From Streptomyces sp. RB17 (GTDB lineage Bacteria; Actinomycetota; Actinomycetes; Streptomycetales; Streptomycetaceae), in assembly GCF_009604455.1 (NCBI RefSeq), contig NZ_WEGL01000016.1:1-64000 (forward strand): 64,000 nt of DNA. Direction: 5' to 3'. The first letter of the stretch is position 1. Every line of letters begins with the position of its first letter. Positions 51,443 through 59,884 of this stretch are shown here, piece after piece. The notes beneath the pieces were generated by a model. It searched no databases, was not told the DNA's origin, and saw only the letters and a program-made list of their open reading frames with translations. Both the position numbers and the translations under genes were made by a program.

Positions 51443-52336
51443 GTGCCGATCGAGAAGATCGAATTCGACAGCGACGGTTACCGGCTGGTGGGTGACCTGC
51501 ATCTGCCTGTGCCGGGCACCGAACCGCGTGGCGCGGTCATGCTGACGGGCCCGTTTTCCGGGGTAAAGGACCAGGTGGTCGGGTATTACGCGGCGCGGTT
51601 CGCCGAGCGCGGATATCTGGCCCTGGCCTTCGACCACCGCAACTGGGGCGACAGCGAGGGCACACCGCGCCAGCACGAGGATGCCACCGCCAAGGTCGCG
51701 GACCTGCGCAGTGCCGTGGGTTTTCTGGCCGGTCGGCCCGAGGTCGATGGGGAGAAGATCGCGGTGTGCGGGGTGTGCCTGGGCGGTATCTACTCCGTGC
51801 AGCTCGCCGCGTTCGACCCCCGTGTCAAGGCGGTGGCGCTGATCGCGGCGGCGTACAACAACCCCACGCTGATTCGCGAGCGGTTCGGGGCGGACAACTT
51901 CACTGCTCTGATGGGGCAGTTCGCGCAGATCGCGCAGCAGCAGGTGGACACCGGCGAGGTAGCGTACTGGCCCGCGGTCAACCCGGAGGGCATGCCCGCC
52001 GGCAATCCCGGCCCGGAGCCGTTCGCCTACTACGGCACCGAGCGTGGTGCCCGCCCCGGCTGGGAGAACCGCTGCACCGCGCTGTCGGTGCTGCAGGAGC
52101 TGACGCTCGACGTGGACGCGTACCTGCCGCTGGTCACCGCGCCCCTGCTGATCGTGCACGGCCGCGGTGACCAGGCCGTCCCGGCGGCCGACGCGGAGGC
52201 GGCCTTCGTCAAGGTGTCCGGACCGAAGGAGCTTCTCGTGCTGGACACGAGCAATCACATCGACCTGTACGACGACGACACCTATGTGCTACCGGCCGTT
52301 GACCGCGCCGTTTCCTTCTTCGACGGGAGCCTGTGA
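51443..52336 (+). CDS. Alpha/beta hydrolase with cysteine nucleophile elbow (dienelactone-hydrolase-like)
   Basis: A 297-residue cytoplasmic hydrolase. The oxyanion region is VMLTGPFSGVKDQ, followed by LALAFDHRNWGDSEG. The nucleophile elbow reads AVCGVCLGGIYS, so the nucleophile position is Cys as in dienelactone hydrolases. The acid is probably in IVHGRGDQAVP and the His in DTSNHIDLYDDD. The start is the GTG-region ATG-like codon at 51443 (GTGCCGATCGAG), with a GGGAACGCAC leader. Its stop overlaps the aldo/keto reductase start. The substrate is unknown. Confidence 0.85.
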   Translation: MPIEKIEFDSDGYRLVGDLHLPVPGTEPRGAVMLTGPFSGVKDQVVGYYAARFAERGYLALAFDHRNWGDSEGTPRQHEDATAKVADLRSAVGFLAGRPEVDGEKIAVCGVCLGGIYSVQLAAFDPRVKAVALIAAAYNNPTLIRERFGADNFTALMGQFAQIAQQQVDTGEVAYWPAVNPEGMPAGNPGPEPFAYYGTERGARPGWENRCTALSVLQELTLDVDAYLPLVTAPLLIVHGRGDQAVPAADAEAAFVKVSGPKELLVLDTSNHIDLYDDDTYVLPAVDRAVSFFDGSL

Positions 52337-53364
52337 TGCGTTACCGGCTGCTGGGCCGGACCGGGCTTCGGGTCTCCGAAGCGTTCCTGGGCACGATGAC
52401 GTTCGGTGAGGACTGGGGGTGGGGTGCCGGCAAGGAGGAGTGCCGGGCGATGTTCACCGCGTACGCGGAGGCCGGCGGGAACGTCATCGACACGGCCAAC
52501 CGGTACACGGAGGGCAGCAGTGAGCGCATCGTCGGTGAACTGCTGGGGTCCGACCGCGACCGCTTCGTGCTGTCCACGAAGTACACGCTGACCATGGACG
52601 GGAGTGACCCCAACGCAAGCGGCAACCACCGTAAGAACCTTGCCCGTTCGGTGGAGGGAAGCCTGAAGCGCCTGGGCACGGACTACATCGATCTGCTGTT
52701 CGTGCACATCTGGGACCCCAACACGCCGGTCGAGGAGACGATGCGGGCCCTCGACGACCTCGTCCGCGCGGGCAAGGTGCTGTACATCGGTATCTCGGAC
52801 GCCCCCGCGTGGTTGATCTCCCGCGCCCAGACCATGGCCGAGCTGCGTGGATGGACACCGTTCGCCGGTCTGCAGCTTCCCTACAGCCTGGTCAAGCGCG
52901 ACATCGAGCGTGAACTGCTGCCCATGGCGGCGAACCTGGATCTGTCGGTGGCCGCGTGGTCGCCGCTGGCCGCCGGAGTCCTGTCCGGCAAGTTCACCCG
53001 GCCCGGCAGCGACGGTCCGTCGCGGGTCGACCGCGCCGCCGTCTCCGAACGCGACCTGACGATCGCACGGGCCGTGGACGCGGTCGCCGACGAGCTCGGG
53101 GTGTCCTCCTCGCAGGTCGCCCTCGCGTGGACCAGGGCGCACCGGCCGTGGATCCACCCGATCCTCGGCGCCCGCACCCCGGTCCAACTGGCCGACAACC
53201 TCGCTGCGATCGACCTGGAGCTGCCGGACGACGCCCTCGCCCGGCTCGACAAGGTGAGCGCGATCGAGCTCGGTTTCCCGATGGACTTCATCCTCGACAC
53301 GACCAGCGACTTCGTGTACGGGCCCAGCGGGAAGCGGACCGACGGCCGCCGCGGACAGTACTGA
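52336..53364 (+). CDS. Aldo/keto reductase
   Basis: A 342-residue NADPH-type oxidoreductase of the AKR11/12-like group. LLGRTGLRVSEAFLGTMTFG opens the barrel. The catalytic Asp/Tyr are in NVIDTANRYTEGSSE, the Lys in VLSTKYTLTMDG and the His in DLLFVHIWDPNTP. The C-terminal cofactor region is HPILGARTPVQLADNL. The ATG at 52336 overlaps the hydrolase stop. It probably reduces an aldehyde or ketone; the regulator upstream is of the AraC type. Confidence 0.88.
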   Translation: MRYRLLGRTGLRVSEAFLGTMTFGEDWGWGAGKEECRAMFTAYAEAGGNVIDTANRYTEGSSERIVGELLGSDRDRFVLSTKYTLTMDGSDPNASGNHRKNLARSVEGSLKRLGTDYIDLLFVHIWDPNTPVEETMRALDDLVRAGKVLYIGISDAPAWLISRAQTMAELRGWTPFAGLQLPYSLVKRDIERELLPMAANLDLSVAAWSPLAAGVLSGKFTRPGSDGPSRVDRAAVSERDLTIARAVDAVADELGVSSSQVALAWTRAHRPWIHPILGARTPVQLADNLAAIDLELPDDALARLDKVSAIELGFPMDFILDTTSDFVYGPSGKRTDGRRGQY

Positions 53365-53383
53365 CACAGTGCGGTTTCCCCGG

Positions 53384-54277
53384 TCACGGCCGGGGGGCCA
53401 CGTGCGTGAGCTTGTCGGGGTTGAGGACGGCGAAGATGCCGTGGATCAGGCCGTCCTCGCGTACGTCGAACGCGACGAGCTGGCGGCTGCCGTCGACCTG
53501 GGTCCACACCGCCGGCGAGCCGTCGCCCACCTCGACCAGCCGTGTCTCACCCAGGCCGTAGCGGGTGAGAAGGCCGGCCAGGAACGCCAGGACGTTCGCG
53601 CGCCCCTCGACCGGCCGCAGTGCGGCGCGGACTTTGCCGCCCCCGTCGTTCCAGACCACCACGTCCTCGCTCAACAGGTCGGTCAGGGCGGCCAGATCGC
53701 CGTGCTGCGCCGCATCGAGGAAGCGCCGCAACAGTTCACCGTGCGCGTCCGCGTCGAGGTGGAACCTTTCGCGGTCGGTGGCGAGGTGGCGGGCCGCGCG
53801 GCTGTGCAGCTGGCGGCAGTTCGCCAAGGTCACGCCGACGATTGAAGCGATCTCGTCGTACGGCAGGTCGAACGCCTCCCGCAGCACGAACACCGCGCGC
53901 TCCGGGGGGGTCAGACGCTCCATAAGATGGAGTGTCGCGTACGCGAGCGAGTCCCGCAGCTCGGCGGTCTGTGCCGGACCGAACGCGTCGGAGGCGACCG
54001 GTTCGGGCAGCCACGGTCCGGTGTACGCCTCGCGTGTCACGCGTGCCGAGCGCAACTGGTCCAGGGCCAGGCGTGAGACGACGGTGATCAGGAAGGCGCG
54101 CGGGACACGGATCTCGGCGCGGTCCGCCGCGGCCCAGCGCAGATACGCCTCCTGCACCACGTCCTCGGCATCCCACATGCTGCCCGTCAGCCGGTACGCG
54201 AGGCCGAGCAGCATCGGCCGGTACTCCTCGAAGACCGTGTCCGGGGCCTCTGCGGCCGTGGGGGGCGTGGTGGTCAT
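53384..54277 (-). CDS. sigJ: SigJ-type ECF41 sigma factor with SnoaL-like tail
   Basis: A 297-residue sigma factor. Region 2 spans about residues 15-85 (FEEYRPMLLGLAYRLTGSMW, DAEDVVQEAYLRW). Region 4 spans 120-175 (LTPPERAVFVLREAFDLPYD and the HTH GVTLANCRQLHSRAARHL). The remaining 110 residues are a SnoaL-like domain (LLSEDVVVWNDGGGKVRAAL, RYGLGETRLVEVGDGSPAVW). ECF41 sigmas have this extension in place of a separate anti-sigma. It is encoded 58 bp after the epimerase, which matches the family's habit of sitting next to a carboxymuconolactone decarboxylase, oxidoreductase or epimerase gene. The ECF41-type promoter at 55353-55379 is its presumed target. Confidence 0.9.
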   Translation of the reverse strand: MTTTPPTAAEAPDTVFEEYRPMLLGLAYRLTGSMWDAEDVVQEAYLRWAAADRAEIRVPRAFLITVVSRLALDQLRSARVTREAYTGPWLPEPVASDAFGPAQTAELRDSLAYATLHLMERLTPPERAVFVLREAFDLPYDEIASIVGVTLANCRQLHSRAARHLATDRERFHLDADAHGELLRRFLDAAQHGDLAALTDLLSEDVVVWNDGGGKVRAALRPVEGRANVLAFLAGLLTRYGLGETRLVEVGDGSPAVWTQVDGSRQLVAFDVREDGLIHGIFAVLNPDKLTHVAPRP

Positions 54278-54335
54278 TGGCGGACCCTTCGTCGGACTTC
54301 CCTGCGGTGGACGTGACGCGGAACGCTCAACCGCA

Positions 54336-55283
54336 TCATGCCGCCTGGGCGGCGGCCGTATCCGTCACCGGCAGGCCCTCGCGCCAAGAGGCGTACCGCG
54401 GACGCCAGTTGAGCGCAAGACGGGCCCTGGCATTGGCGGCACCACGCAGCTGGTTCATGAATGCGACACCCCAGCCCCCGACCGCGAGCCGGGCCAGAGC
54501 GGCCGGAGCGCGCTTGGGCGCGGGCGCGCCGAGCCCGGCGGCGAACTCCGGCAGCCACACGTGCAGCGGTGCCGGATCGTCGTCGACGACGTTGAGGACG
54601 CCGCCGGCATCGCGGTCGAGTGCGGCGACGATCGCGGTGGCCGCGTCGTCGGCGTGCGTGAAGGAGAACACCGAGTTCCCGCCGCCGACCAGCGGAACCT
54701 TGCCCGCCCGGACCTGGGCGGTGAAGGCGCCGTCGACGGCGTAAGCGGAACCGGGGCCGTACAGGTGCCCGAACCGCAGGACCGTGCCGCCCGCCGCGGC
54801 TGTCTGCTCCTCCAGCGAGTCCAGAGCGGCGAGCACCGGCGTGAACTGGCGAGGGGTCGCGTTGTGCCACAGCGGGTCGTCTTCGTTGGCGAGTCCGGCG
54901 CCCGGCTGATAGCCGTACGCTAGTCCCTGGGCGACGATCCGCCCCGCGCCCGTCGCCCGGGCGGCCGCCATCAGGTTGCGGGTGCCTTCGGTACGCAGCC
55001 GGTTGGTGAGGGCGAAGTCCCTGGCCAGGCGGCGCGGGTCGACATCAGTGGGGATGGCGGTGAGCAGGTTGACGACCGCGTCGGGCGCGGCCTGCCGTAC
55101 GGCGGCGTGCAGTTGGTCGTGGTCAAGTGCGTCGGCGACGACGACGCCCGCGCCGACGGCTTCGAGCACGGCGGTGCGCCGGGAGGCGCGGGCCAGGGCG
55201 ACCACGTCGTGGCCGACGGCGATGAGCAGGGGGACGAGACGGCTGCCGATGACACCGCTCGCTCCGGCAACGAGAACACGCAT
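54336..55283 (-). CDS. NAD-dependent epimerase/dehydratase family protein (ECF41 partner)
   Basis: A 315-residue atypical SDR. The Rossmann motif is VLVAGASGVIGSRLVPLL. It continues with VVNLLTAIPTDVDPRRLARD, an active-site region with Tyr in VAQGLAYGYQPG, GGTVLRFGHLYGPGSAY and VFSFTHADDAATAI. The ATG at 55283 is followed directly by the cofactor motif, so the longer open frame upstream is not coding. It is preceded by an ECF41-type promoter. The substrate is unknown. Confidence 0.88.
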   Translation of the reverse strand: MRVLVAGASGVIGSRLVPLLIAVGHDVVALARASRRTAVLEAVGAGVVVADALDHDQLHAAVRQAAPDAVVNLLTAIPTDVDPRRLARDFALTNRLRTEGTRNLMAAARATGAGRIVAQGLAYGYQPGAGLANEDDPLWHNATPRQFTPVLAALDSLEEQTAAAGGTVLRFGHLYGPGSAYAVDGAFTAQVRAGKVPLVGGGNSVFSFTHADDAATAIVAALDRDAGGVLNVVDDDPAPLHVWLPEFAAGLGAPAPKRAPAALARLAVGGWGVAFMNQLRGAANARARLALNWRPRYASWREGLPVTDTAAAQAA

Positions 55284-55352
55284 GATGGCGGACTCCTGAG
55301 GTGGTGGTCCTGCGGTCCGGCGTGGTGCCGGGCCGCGCGCTGACGGACTCAG

Positions 55353-55379
55353 GACGGGCGAGCCCACGACCCTGTGACA
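55353..55379 (-). promoter_or_regulatory. ECF41-type promoter of the epimerase-sigJ operon
   Basis: On the minus strand TGTCACA (55373-55379) is followed after exactly 16 bp by CGTC (55353-55356). This is the published ECF41 consensus. It lies 70 bp upstream of the epimerase start, so SigJ would drive its own operon. An inverted TGTGAC/GTCACA pair spans 55372-55405. Confidence 0.8.
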
Positions 55380-55794
55380 GCCGGTCCGGGTGATCCGGGT
55401 CACAGTGCAGCGTGGTGGTGCCCTGCCCGACGGACCGGGTCCGCGCCGCGTGGCACAGCCATGGCAGGGAGTCGTGGGCGGGATGCGGACCCCCAGGCCC
55501 GCATCGCGACCTCCAGCGAGGGAGCGGCGGTTCCTCGTGGGGATGTTGTGACGGGCGGGAGGATTGACGAGTGCTGTCCCGGGTCTGGGGTCTGACTCAT
55601 GACATCTGTGACCGAAGTGTCCAGGTCTGGCAGTGTTGGCTCTTGGCCGGGGATGGTGCGCTGTCGGTGCCGGCCGGCGGGGTGTGTCCCGATAGGGGCC
55701 TGCCGATTGTTGTGGCGTCGTCACGATTCTGACCGCCAGGCGAGGCCCGGTACCGGCAACGCGATGAGTCAACGGACCGGAAAGGGGAGCGGGC

Positions 55795-55962
55795 ATGTCC
55801 AGTTCGACCATGTCCAGTACGTCACTTGCTCCGCAGGCCCGTCGTAGTCGCCCGGCGGGGGACGTGGTTTTGGGAGTGGATACGCACCGGGATGCGCATG
55901 TGAGTGCGGTGCTCTCCATGACGGGTACGGTGCTTGCCACCGGCTGCTCCACCGCAGGCTAG
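55795..55962 (+). pseudogene. IS110-family transposase, N-terminal 55 residues
   Basis: From an ATG at 55795, the frame reaches GDVVLGVDTHRDAHVSAVLS, the first catalytic Asp region of DEDD-type IS110 transposases, then MTGTVLATGCS. It is cut by a stop at 55960-55962 where IS5-like sequence begins. Confidence 0.7.
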
Positions 55963-56046
55963 TGCGTGACTACGAGCACCAGCTCGCCTCGGCCGAGTCC
56001 CGGGTGTACTGGGCGATAAGCGACCGGATGTCGAAGATGCTGACCG
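55957..56046 (+). pseudogene. IS5-like transposase, C-terminal scrap
   Basis: The frame reads LVRDYEHQLASAESRVYWAI, then SDRMSKMLTG. This is the usual C-terminal end of IS5-family DDE transposases (pattern RDYE-x-EA-VYWA). It directly abuts the IS110 fragment. Confidence 0.5.
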
Positions 56047-56103
56047 GCACTTCCACGCCCGCCTGGCGCGGGAGCATGGGTCATGTCCCGCGGGGTGGTG
56101 TAG

Positions 56104-56270
56104 TCACGGCAGCTGTTTCGGTTCCGGTTGTGGGGTGATCTGTGGTTCGGGTTCGGTTGGTTGGGTGGTGAAGAGCTCGGCCATGGGGGCTTCGGACAGG
56201 TAGCGGCGGTCGAAGACCTGCCATTCGTCGTGGAGTTCGGCCAGGACCGCGGCGGCGAGACGGTCCAGAG
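56104..56270 (-). pseudogene. IS256-family transposase, C-terminal fragment
   Basis: The minus frame reads LDRLAAAVLAELHDEWQVFD, then RRYLSEAPMAEL and a Pro/Glu-rich tail. It matches the terminal region of mutator-type transposases (AVL-E-HDEWQV-RRYLS). The rest of the gene is missing. Confidence 0.65.
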
Positions 56271-56295
56271 CGGCGGGGAGCTGACGTTGGGGGCG

Positions 56296-56688
56296 GTGCT
56301 GGCGCGGCTGGAGGAGCGGGAGCGGGAGATCGCCGCGCAGGCCGAAGGGGCCCGGGAGAGGATCGCGGAGCTGACCGCACTCCTGGACGGGTTCGACGCC
56401 GCCGCCGAGGAGATCCGGATCACTCGCAAGACGCCGCTGAAGCTGCCCGATCCGCCACTGGCCGTGCCGCCGGCCGCGAGGCTGCCGGACCATCCGGCCT
56501 ACCAGCAGGTCATGGCGGTGTTCGCCGCGGCCGATGCCCCGCTGCGGGCGCGGGCGGTGTGTGAGGCGATGGACTTGGAGATCGCTCCCAGCAACATCAA
56601 CAACGTCCGTCTGAAACTTAAGCGGCTCGCCGAGCGGGGGATCCTGGCCGAGACCGAGCAGGGGCTGTTCACCCTGCCGCGGCCGTAG
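56296..56688 (+). CDS. Small coiled-coil plus winged-helix protein, 5' end uncertain
   Basis: About 130 residues. The first half is a coiled coil (VLARLEEREREIAAQAEGAR, ERIAELTALLDGFDAAAEEI). The second half looks like a winged helix (YQQVMAVFAAADAPLRARAV, SNINNVRLKLKRLAERGIL). Proteins of this type recur in streptomycete genomes, often near insertion sequences, without known function. GTG at 56296 is the first credible start. The sequence before it is the IS256 fragment, so the original N-terminus may be lost. Confidence 0.5.
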   Translation: MLARLEEREREIAAQAEGARERIAELTALLDGFDAAAEEIRITRKTPLKLPDPPLAVPPAARLPDHPAYQQVMAVFAAADAPLRARAVCEAMDLEIAPSNINNVRLKLKRLAERGILAETEQGLFTLPRP

Positions 56689-56886
56689 CCCCCTCCGGCG
56701 GGCCGCAACCAGCCTGCTCAGCCCAACCGAAAGGCCAAACCGGGCATCACCTCAGGTGCTGCCCTCTGGGGGCGCTCGGTCGCGCCGATGAGCGGACACG
56801 TTGTTCTGCCAGCCCGCCGAGAAAACCCGTTGCGAGTGACCCGCATCAGATGTCTGATTGATCGGCCACCGATCAGGGGAGGGAAC

Positions 56887-57465
56887 ATGAGGACGTCGCT
56901 GCCCACCCCCTCGTTGCACACCGCTCGCCTTCGACTGCGTGCCTTCGAAGACGCGGATGCGAACGACCTCTTCGCACTGCACAGCAGCGCCTACGTGCTG
57001 CGCTACTGGGACGCGCCACCGTGGAGCGAACGCGTGCGCGCCGAGAAGTTCATCACGGCTTGCCGGCAGATGGCACAGGAGGGCACCGGGGCGCGGCTGG
57101 CCGTAGATCGTGTCTCCGACGGGGTGTTCATCGGCTGGTGCAGCCTGAACAGGTGGAATCCGGACTACCGCAGCGCGTCGCTTGGCTACTGCTTCGACGA
57201 TGCAGCGTGGGGCCACGGCTACGCGACCGAGGCCGCGCGCGCTCTGCTGCGGTGGGCATTCGACACGCTGGACCTGAATCGCGTCCAAGCTGAGACCGAT
57301 ACGCGCAACGTGGCCTCTGCCCGCGTGCTGGAGAAGCTCGGCTTCGTGCGTGAAGGGACGTTGCGGGAAGACTGCGTCGTCAACGGCGAGGTCTCTGACT
57401 CGTGGGTCTACGGGCTGATCAGGCGGGAGTGGCAGCCGTCGTCCGAGCCGGTTCCCGCCCGCTGA
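56887..57465 (+). CDS. GNAT-family N-acetyltransferase (RimJ/RimL-like)
   Basis: A 192-residue acetyltransferase. The N-terminus LHTARLRLRAFEDADANDLF is typical of RimJ/RimL-type proteins. The acetyl-CoA loop region is LGYCFDDAAWGHGYATEAAR and the C-terminal part is TDTRNVASARVLEKLGFVRE. ATG at 56887 has AGGGGAGGG upstream. It probably acetylates an N-terminal or small-molecule amine. It is isolated among remnants. Confidence 0.9.
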   Translation: MRTSLPTPSLHTARLRLRAFEDADANDLFALHSSAYVLRYWDAPPWSERVRAEKFITACRQMAQEGTGARLAVDRVSDGVFIGWCSLNRWNPDYRSASLGYCFDDAAWGHGYATEAARALLRWAFDTLDLNRVQAETDTRNVASARVLEKLGFVREGTLREDCVVNGEVSDSWVYGLIRREWQPSSEPVPAR

Positions 57466-57469
57466 GTTC

Positions 57470-57791
57470 CGTCGCTCGGCACCCGGTAGCGGCTGACCTC
57501 AAGCAGCTGATCACTGCGCCTCATCCACACGCAACGGCGCCGCTGTGCGCGGGCAGGCGCCCCGGCGACCTCACCGAGGAGGAGGTACTCGCGGCGGACG
57601 TCGCCGGCGCCCTGCTCGATGGAGGTCCGTTGCCGGGACCGCTGTACACCGCCGTCGTCGAGAAGCTCGGGCAGGAAGCCTTCGACACGATGGTGTTCGT
57701 GACCATCCACTATCTGGCGATCAGCGCCATCCTCAACGTCTACGACGTTCCGGCCGGAGATCCGGTCGTGCCGGTCACCCACGCCGCCTGA
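57470..57791 (+). pseudogene. Carboxymuconolactone-decarboxylase-like protein, C-terminal part
   Basis: The frame gives DLTEEEVLAADVAGALLDGG, then VVEKLGQEAFDTMVFVTIHY and LAISAILNVYDVPA. This is the C-terminal half of CMD/AhpD-fold proteins. The 5' half is missing; the frame runs backwards into the acetyltransferase gene without a start. Confidence 0.6.
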
Positions 57792-57850
57792 AGTGCAGCG
57801 GTCTGGAGATGACGGGACGTGAAGTGATCAACGAGAAGAAGGAGTTTGCC

Positions 57851-58422
57851 ATGTTCGACGACGCTGACGACTTCGGGACCTTCGGCCGATACGTAGAGGT
57901 CCCGGTCGACGAGATGCCCCGGAGATGCGCAGCGCCTACGAGTGCACCCTGAAACTGCGCGGTCTGGTGTCGGGTCCGCACAAGATCTGGCTGGCCAACC
58001 CGACCCTGCTCAAGGCGATCGTGCCAACCGGAGCGTACTTCCAGAAGGACTCGTCGCTGTCGAAGGCGGAGATCGAGATCGTCACGAACGTCATCACCGG
58101 TCGCTGGCTCGCGGCCTATGCCAGCTACGAGCACGAGAAGATCGGTGTGGCGCTGGGCGGCCTTGAGCCGTGCAAGGTCGAAGCCCTGATCGCCGGCCTG
58201 CCGACCTCCTTCGACGAGCCTCGGCAGCAACTCGTCTACGAACTCGCGTCAACGCTCGTCCAGCCTCGCGTGGTTCCGGTAGGCCTGTTCAGGCGAGCCC
58301 AGGAGACCATCGGCGACAAGGGCATCGTCGACCTGACCGTGCTGATGGGCTGGTTCACCGGCGTGTCGCTGACCCTGGCAGCCTTCGACGTTCCGTCGAA
58401 CGCGGTCGGCCTGAAGCAGTAG
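57851..58422 (+). pseudogene. Carboxymuconolactone decarboxylase family protein with early frameshift
   Basis: From an ATG at 57851 with a GAAGGAG site the frame reads MFDDADDFGTFGRYVEVPVD, then EMP. At about 57917 a run of four C stands where five would keep the frame, and the protein resumes as EMRSAYECTLKLRGLVSGPH, then IWLANPTLLKA, IVTNVITGRWLAAYASYEHE and LTVLMGWFTGVSLTLAAFDV. An ATG at 57925 could restart translation and give a 165-residue protein lacking about 25 residues. Whether it works is open. CMD proteins are a typical ECF41 target class, but no ECF41 promoter is seen here. Confidence 0.7.
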
Positions 58423-58441
58423 GCCGCAGCGGGGCTTTTCC

Positions 58442-58740
58442 ATGGTTCCGACCGTCGCCGAATTGCTGGAACTGGATGCCGTCCGGCTGGGCAGTCCGGT
58501 CGGGCGAGACGATCACAGCGTCCAGGAACGTCTTGCCGAAGCGTTCGAGGCCCGCCCTCAGGAAGAACTCGCACGCGTCTTCGACCTGCAACTCCGCAAC
58601 CGGTGGAAGTTGCGGACAAGCAGCGCAGCCGAACGCATCACCCGCCTGCGTCGACTCCGCGACAGCATCGAAGCACACGCGGACGAGGTCAACGCGATGC
58701 TCCACGCGGATCTGGGCCGACCGCCGCAGTCACCTGTTTC
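58442..58740 (+). pseudogene. Aldehyde-dehydrogenase-like N-terminal fragment
   Basis: The frame reads VPTVAELLELDAVRLGSPVG, then LQLRNRWKLRTSSAAERITR and IEAHADEVNAMLHADLGRPP. The last part resembles the first helices of aldehyde dehydrogenases (short-arm region with a basic RLR-x-L-R and DL-RPP). It ends shortly before the 21-bp repeat at 58829. The family call is tentative. Confidence 0.35.
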
Positions 58741-58828
58741 GCTTGAGGTCTCCGTCGCCACAGGTCATCCGGCACCATCCGCGCAGGACCGTTCCCCTTC
58801 CCCATGACTCGTTCAACGAGCCAGCCAG

Positions 58829-58849
58829 GAAGGGGATATGGCTACGACC
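58829..58849 (+). repeat. 21-bp direct repeat, left copy
   Basis: This copy begins GAAGGGGATATGGCTACGAC and is identical to 59845-59865. The next 20 bp are also similar (TGAGGTGCTCC against TTAGGTGCTCT). The two copies flank the maleylpyruvate-isomerase-type gene, 1016 bp apart. Confidence 0.85.
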
Positions 58850-58937
58850 AGGCTTTGTATGAGGTGCTCCAACTCCCGCAGCTGACGGCGTGGAAAATCG
58901 GGTGCGGTCGGCTGAGCTGGGGTGATACGTAAGCGAT

Positions 58938-59699
58938 GTGACAGAGAGTCTTGAGTATTCCGCCCTGCTGCAACTGATCGACGAGCGGTCGGCCGCGTTC
59001 CGGAGTGCGGTTGCCGCCGCGCCCAGCCTTGACGCGCCGGTGCCGTCATGCCCCGAGTGGACGTTGTTCGATCTGGTGCAGCACCTGGGTACGGGCCAGC
59101 GCTGGTGGGCCGCGATCGTCGCCGCGGGCCCGGCCGAGGCTCCGCCGGCCAAGGATGCCGCGGAGGTGCCGCGCGAGCTCGAGGCGCTGCTGGCCTGGTA
59201 CGCCGAGTCGAACGAGCTGCTGCTGAGTGCGCTGCGCGAGGCCGGCTCGGAGCGCGAGTGCTGGGTGTGGTGGGGCGCCGGCGTGTCGCCGGCGAATTCC
59301 TGGGGCGTTGCCCGGCGCCGGGTGCACGAGGTGCTGGTGCACACCTACGACGCCCAGCTCGCCGCAGGCGCCGTGCAGCCGATGCCGGCGGACGTCGCGA
59401 TCGACGGCGTGGCCGAGTTTCTCGACACCTGCAACTCCACCCCGGCGGCCTGGCCGCACGAGGCCGCCACCATTCACTACCACGCCACCGAGGGCCGCTC
59501 CTGGCTCCTCGCGCTGGACGGCACCGGCGCCTGGCCCGCACCCCTCACGGACGACGCCGCGCCCGCCTCCGCTTCGGCCACCGGCACGGCCGAGCAACTG
59601 CTCCTCTTCGTCTGGGGCCGCCTCACGCTCAGCGACCTGAAGATCGAGGGCGACCAGCAGGTGTTCGAGCAGCTGATCGCCTGGGAGCCGGAGGAGTAG
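58938..59699 (+). CDS. Maleylpyruvate isomerase N-terminal (DinB-like) family protein
   Basis: A 253-residue protein of the mycothiol-dependent MDMPI/DinB-like fold. Metal-ligand and helix patterns are SLDAPVPSCPEWTLFDLVQH (with His) and SWGVARRRVHEVLVHTYDAQ, where RR-HE-x2-H-x-D is the family signature. The C-terminal domain is strand-rich (GRSWLLALDGTGAWP, LLLFVWGRLTLSDLKIEGD). The GTG at 58938 starts the protein. Actinomycetes carry many such genes, mostly without assigned reactions. It is flanked by the 21-bp repeats. Confidence 0.85.
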   Translation: MTESLEYSALLQLIDERSAAFRSAVAAAPSLDAPVPSCPEWTLFDLVQHLGTGQRWWAAIVAAGPAEAPPAKDAAEVPRELEALLAWYAESNELLLSALREAGSERECWVWWGAGVSPANSWGVARRRVHEVLVHTYDAQLAAGAVQPMPADVAIDGVAEFLDTCNSTPAAWPHEAATIHYHATEGRSWLLALDGTGAWPAPLTDDAAPASASATGTAEQLLLFVWGRLTLSDLKIEGDQQVFEQLIAWEPEE

Positions 59700-59703
59700 C
59701 CAG

Positions 59704-59844
59704 TCAATACCGCCAGCGGACGGCTTCGATGAGGTCCGCGTCGGTGAACATCGCGAACAGCTTCGCCTCCGCGCGGCGGACGGCCAGTACGGCCTCGTAC
59801 AGCTCGGGCCCGAGCGCCTCCCGCAGCACTGCCGACTCAGCCAT
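59704..59844 (-). pseudogene. Glutamine synthetase C-terminal scrap
   Basis: The minus frame of 46 codons reads AESAVLREALGPELYEAVLA, then VRRAEAKLFA and ends EAVRWRY. This is the standard C-terminus of glutamine-synthetase-like proteins (GlnA group). It stops exactly where the right copy of the 21-bp repeat begins. Confidence 0.65.
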
Positions 59845-59865
59845 GAAGGGGATATGGCTACGACC
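59845..59865 (+). repeat. 21-bp direct repeat, right copy
   Basis: Identical to 58829-58849. It is followed, 19 bp on, by the 36-bp repeat at 59885-59920. Confidence 0.85.
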
Positions 59866-59884
59866 GGGTTTTCTGTTAGGTGCT

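Noticed and set aside
54336..55952. A 538-residue reading of the epimerase
   Set aside because: The cofactor motif begins two residues after the ATG at 55283, and the extension would cover the ECF41 promoter.
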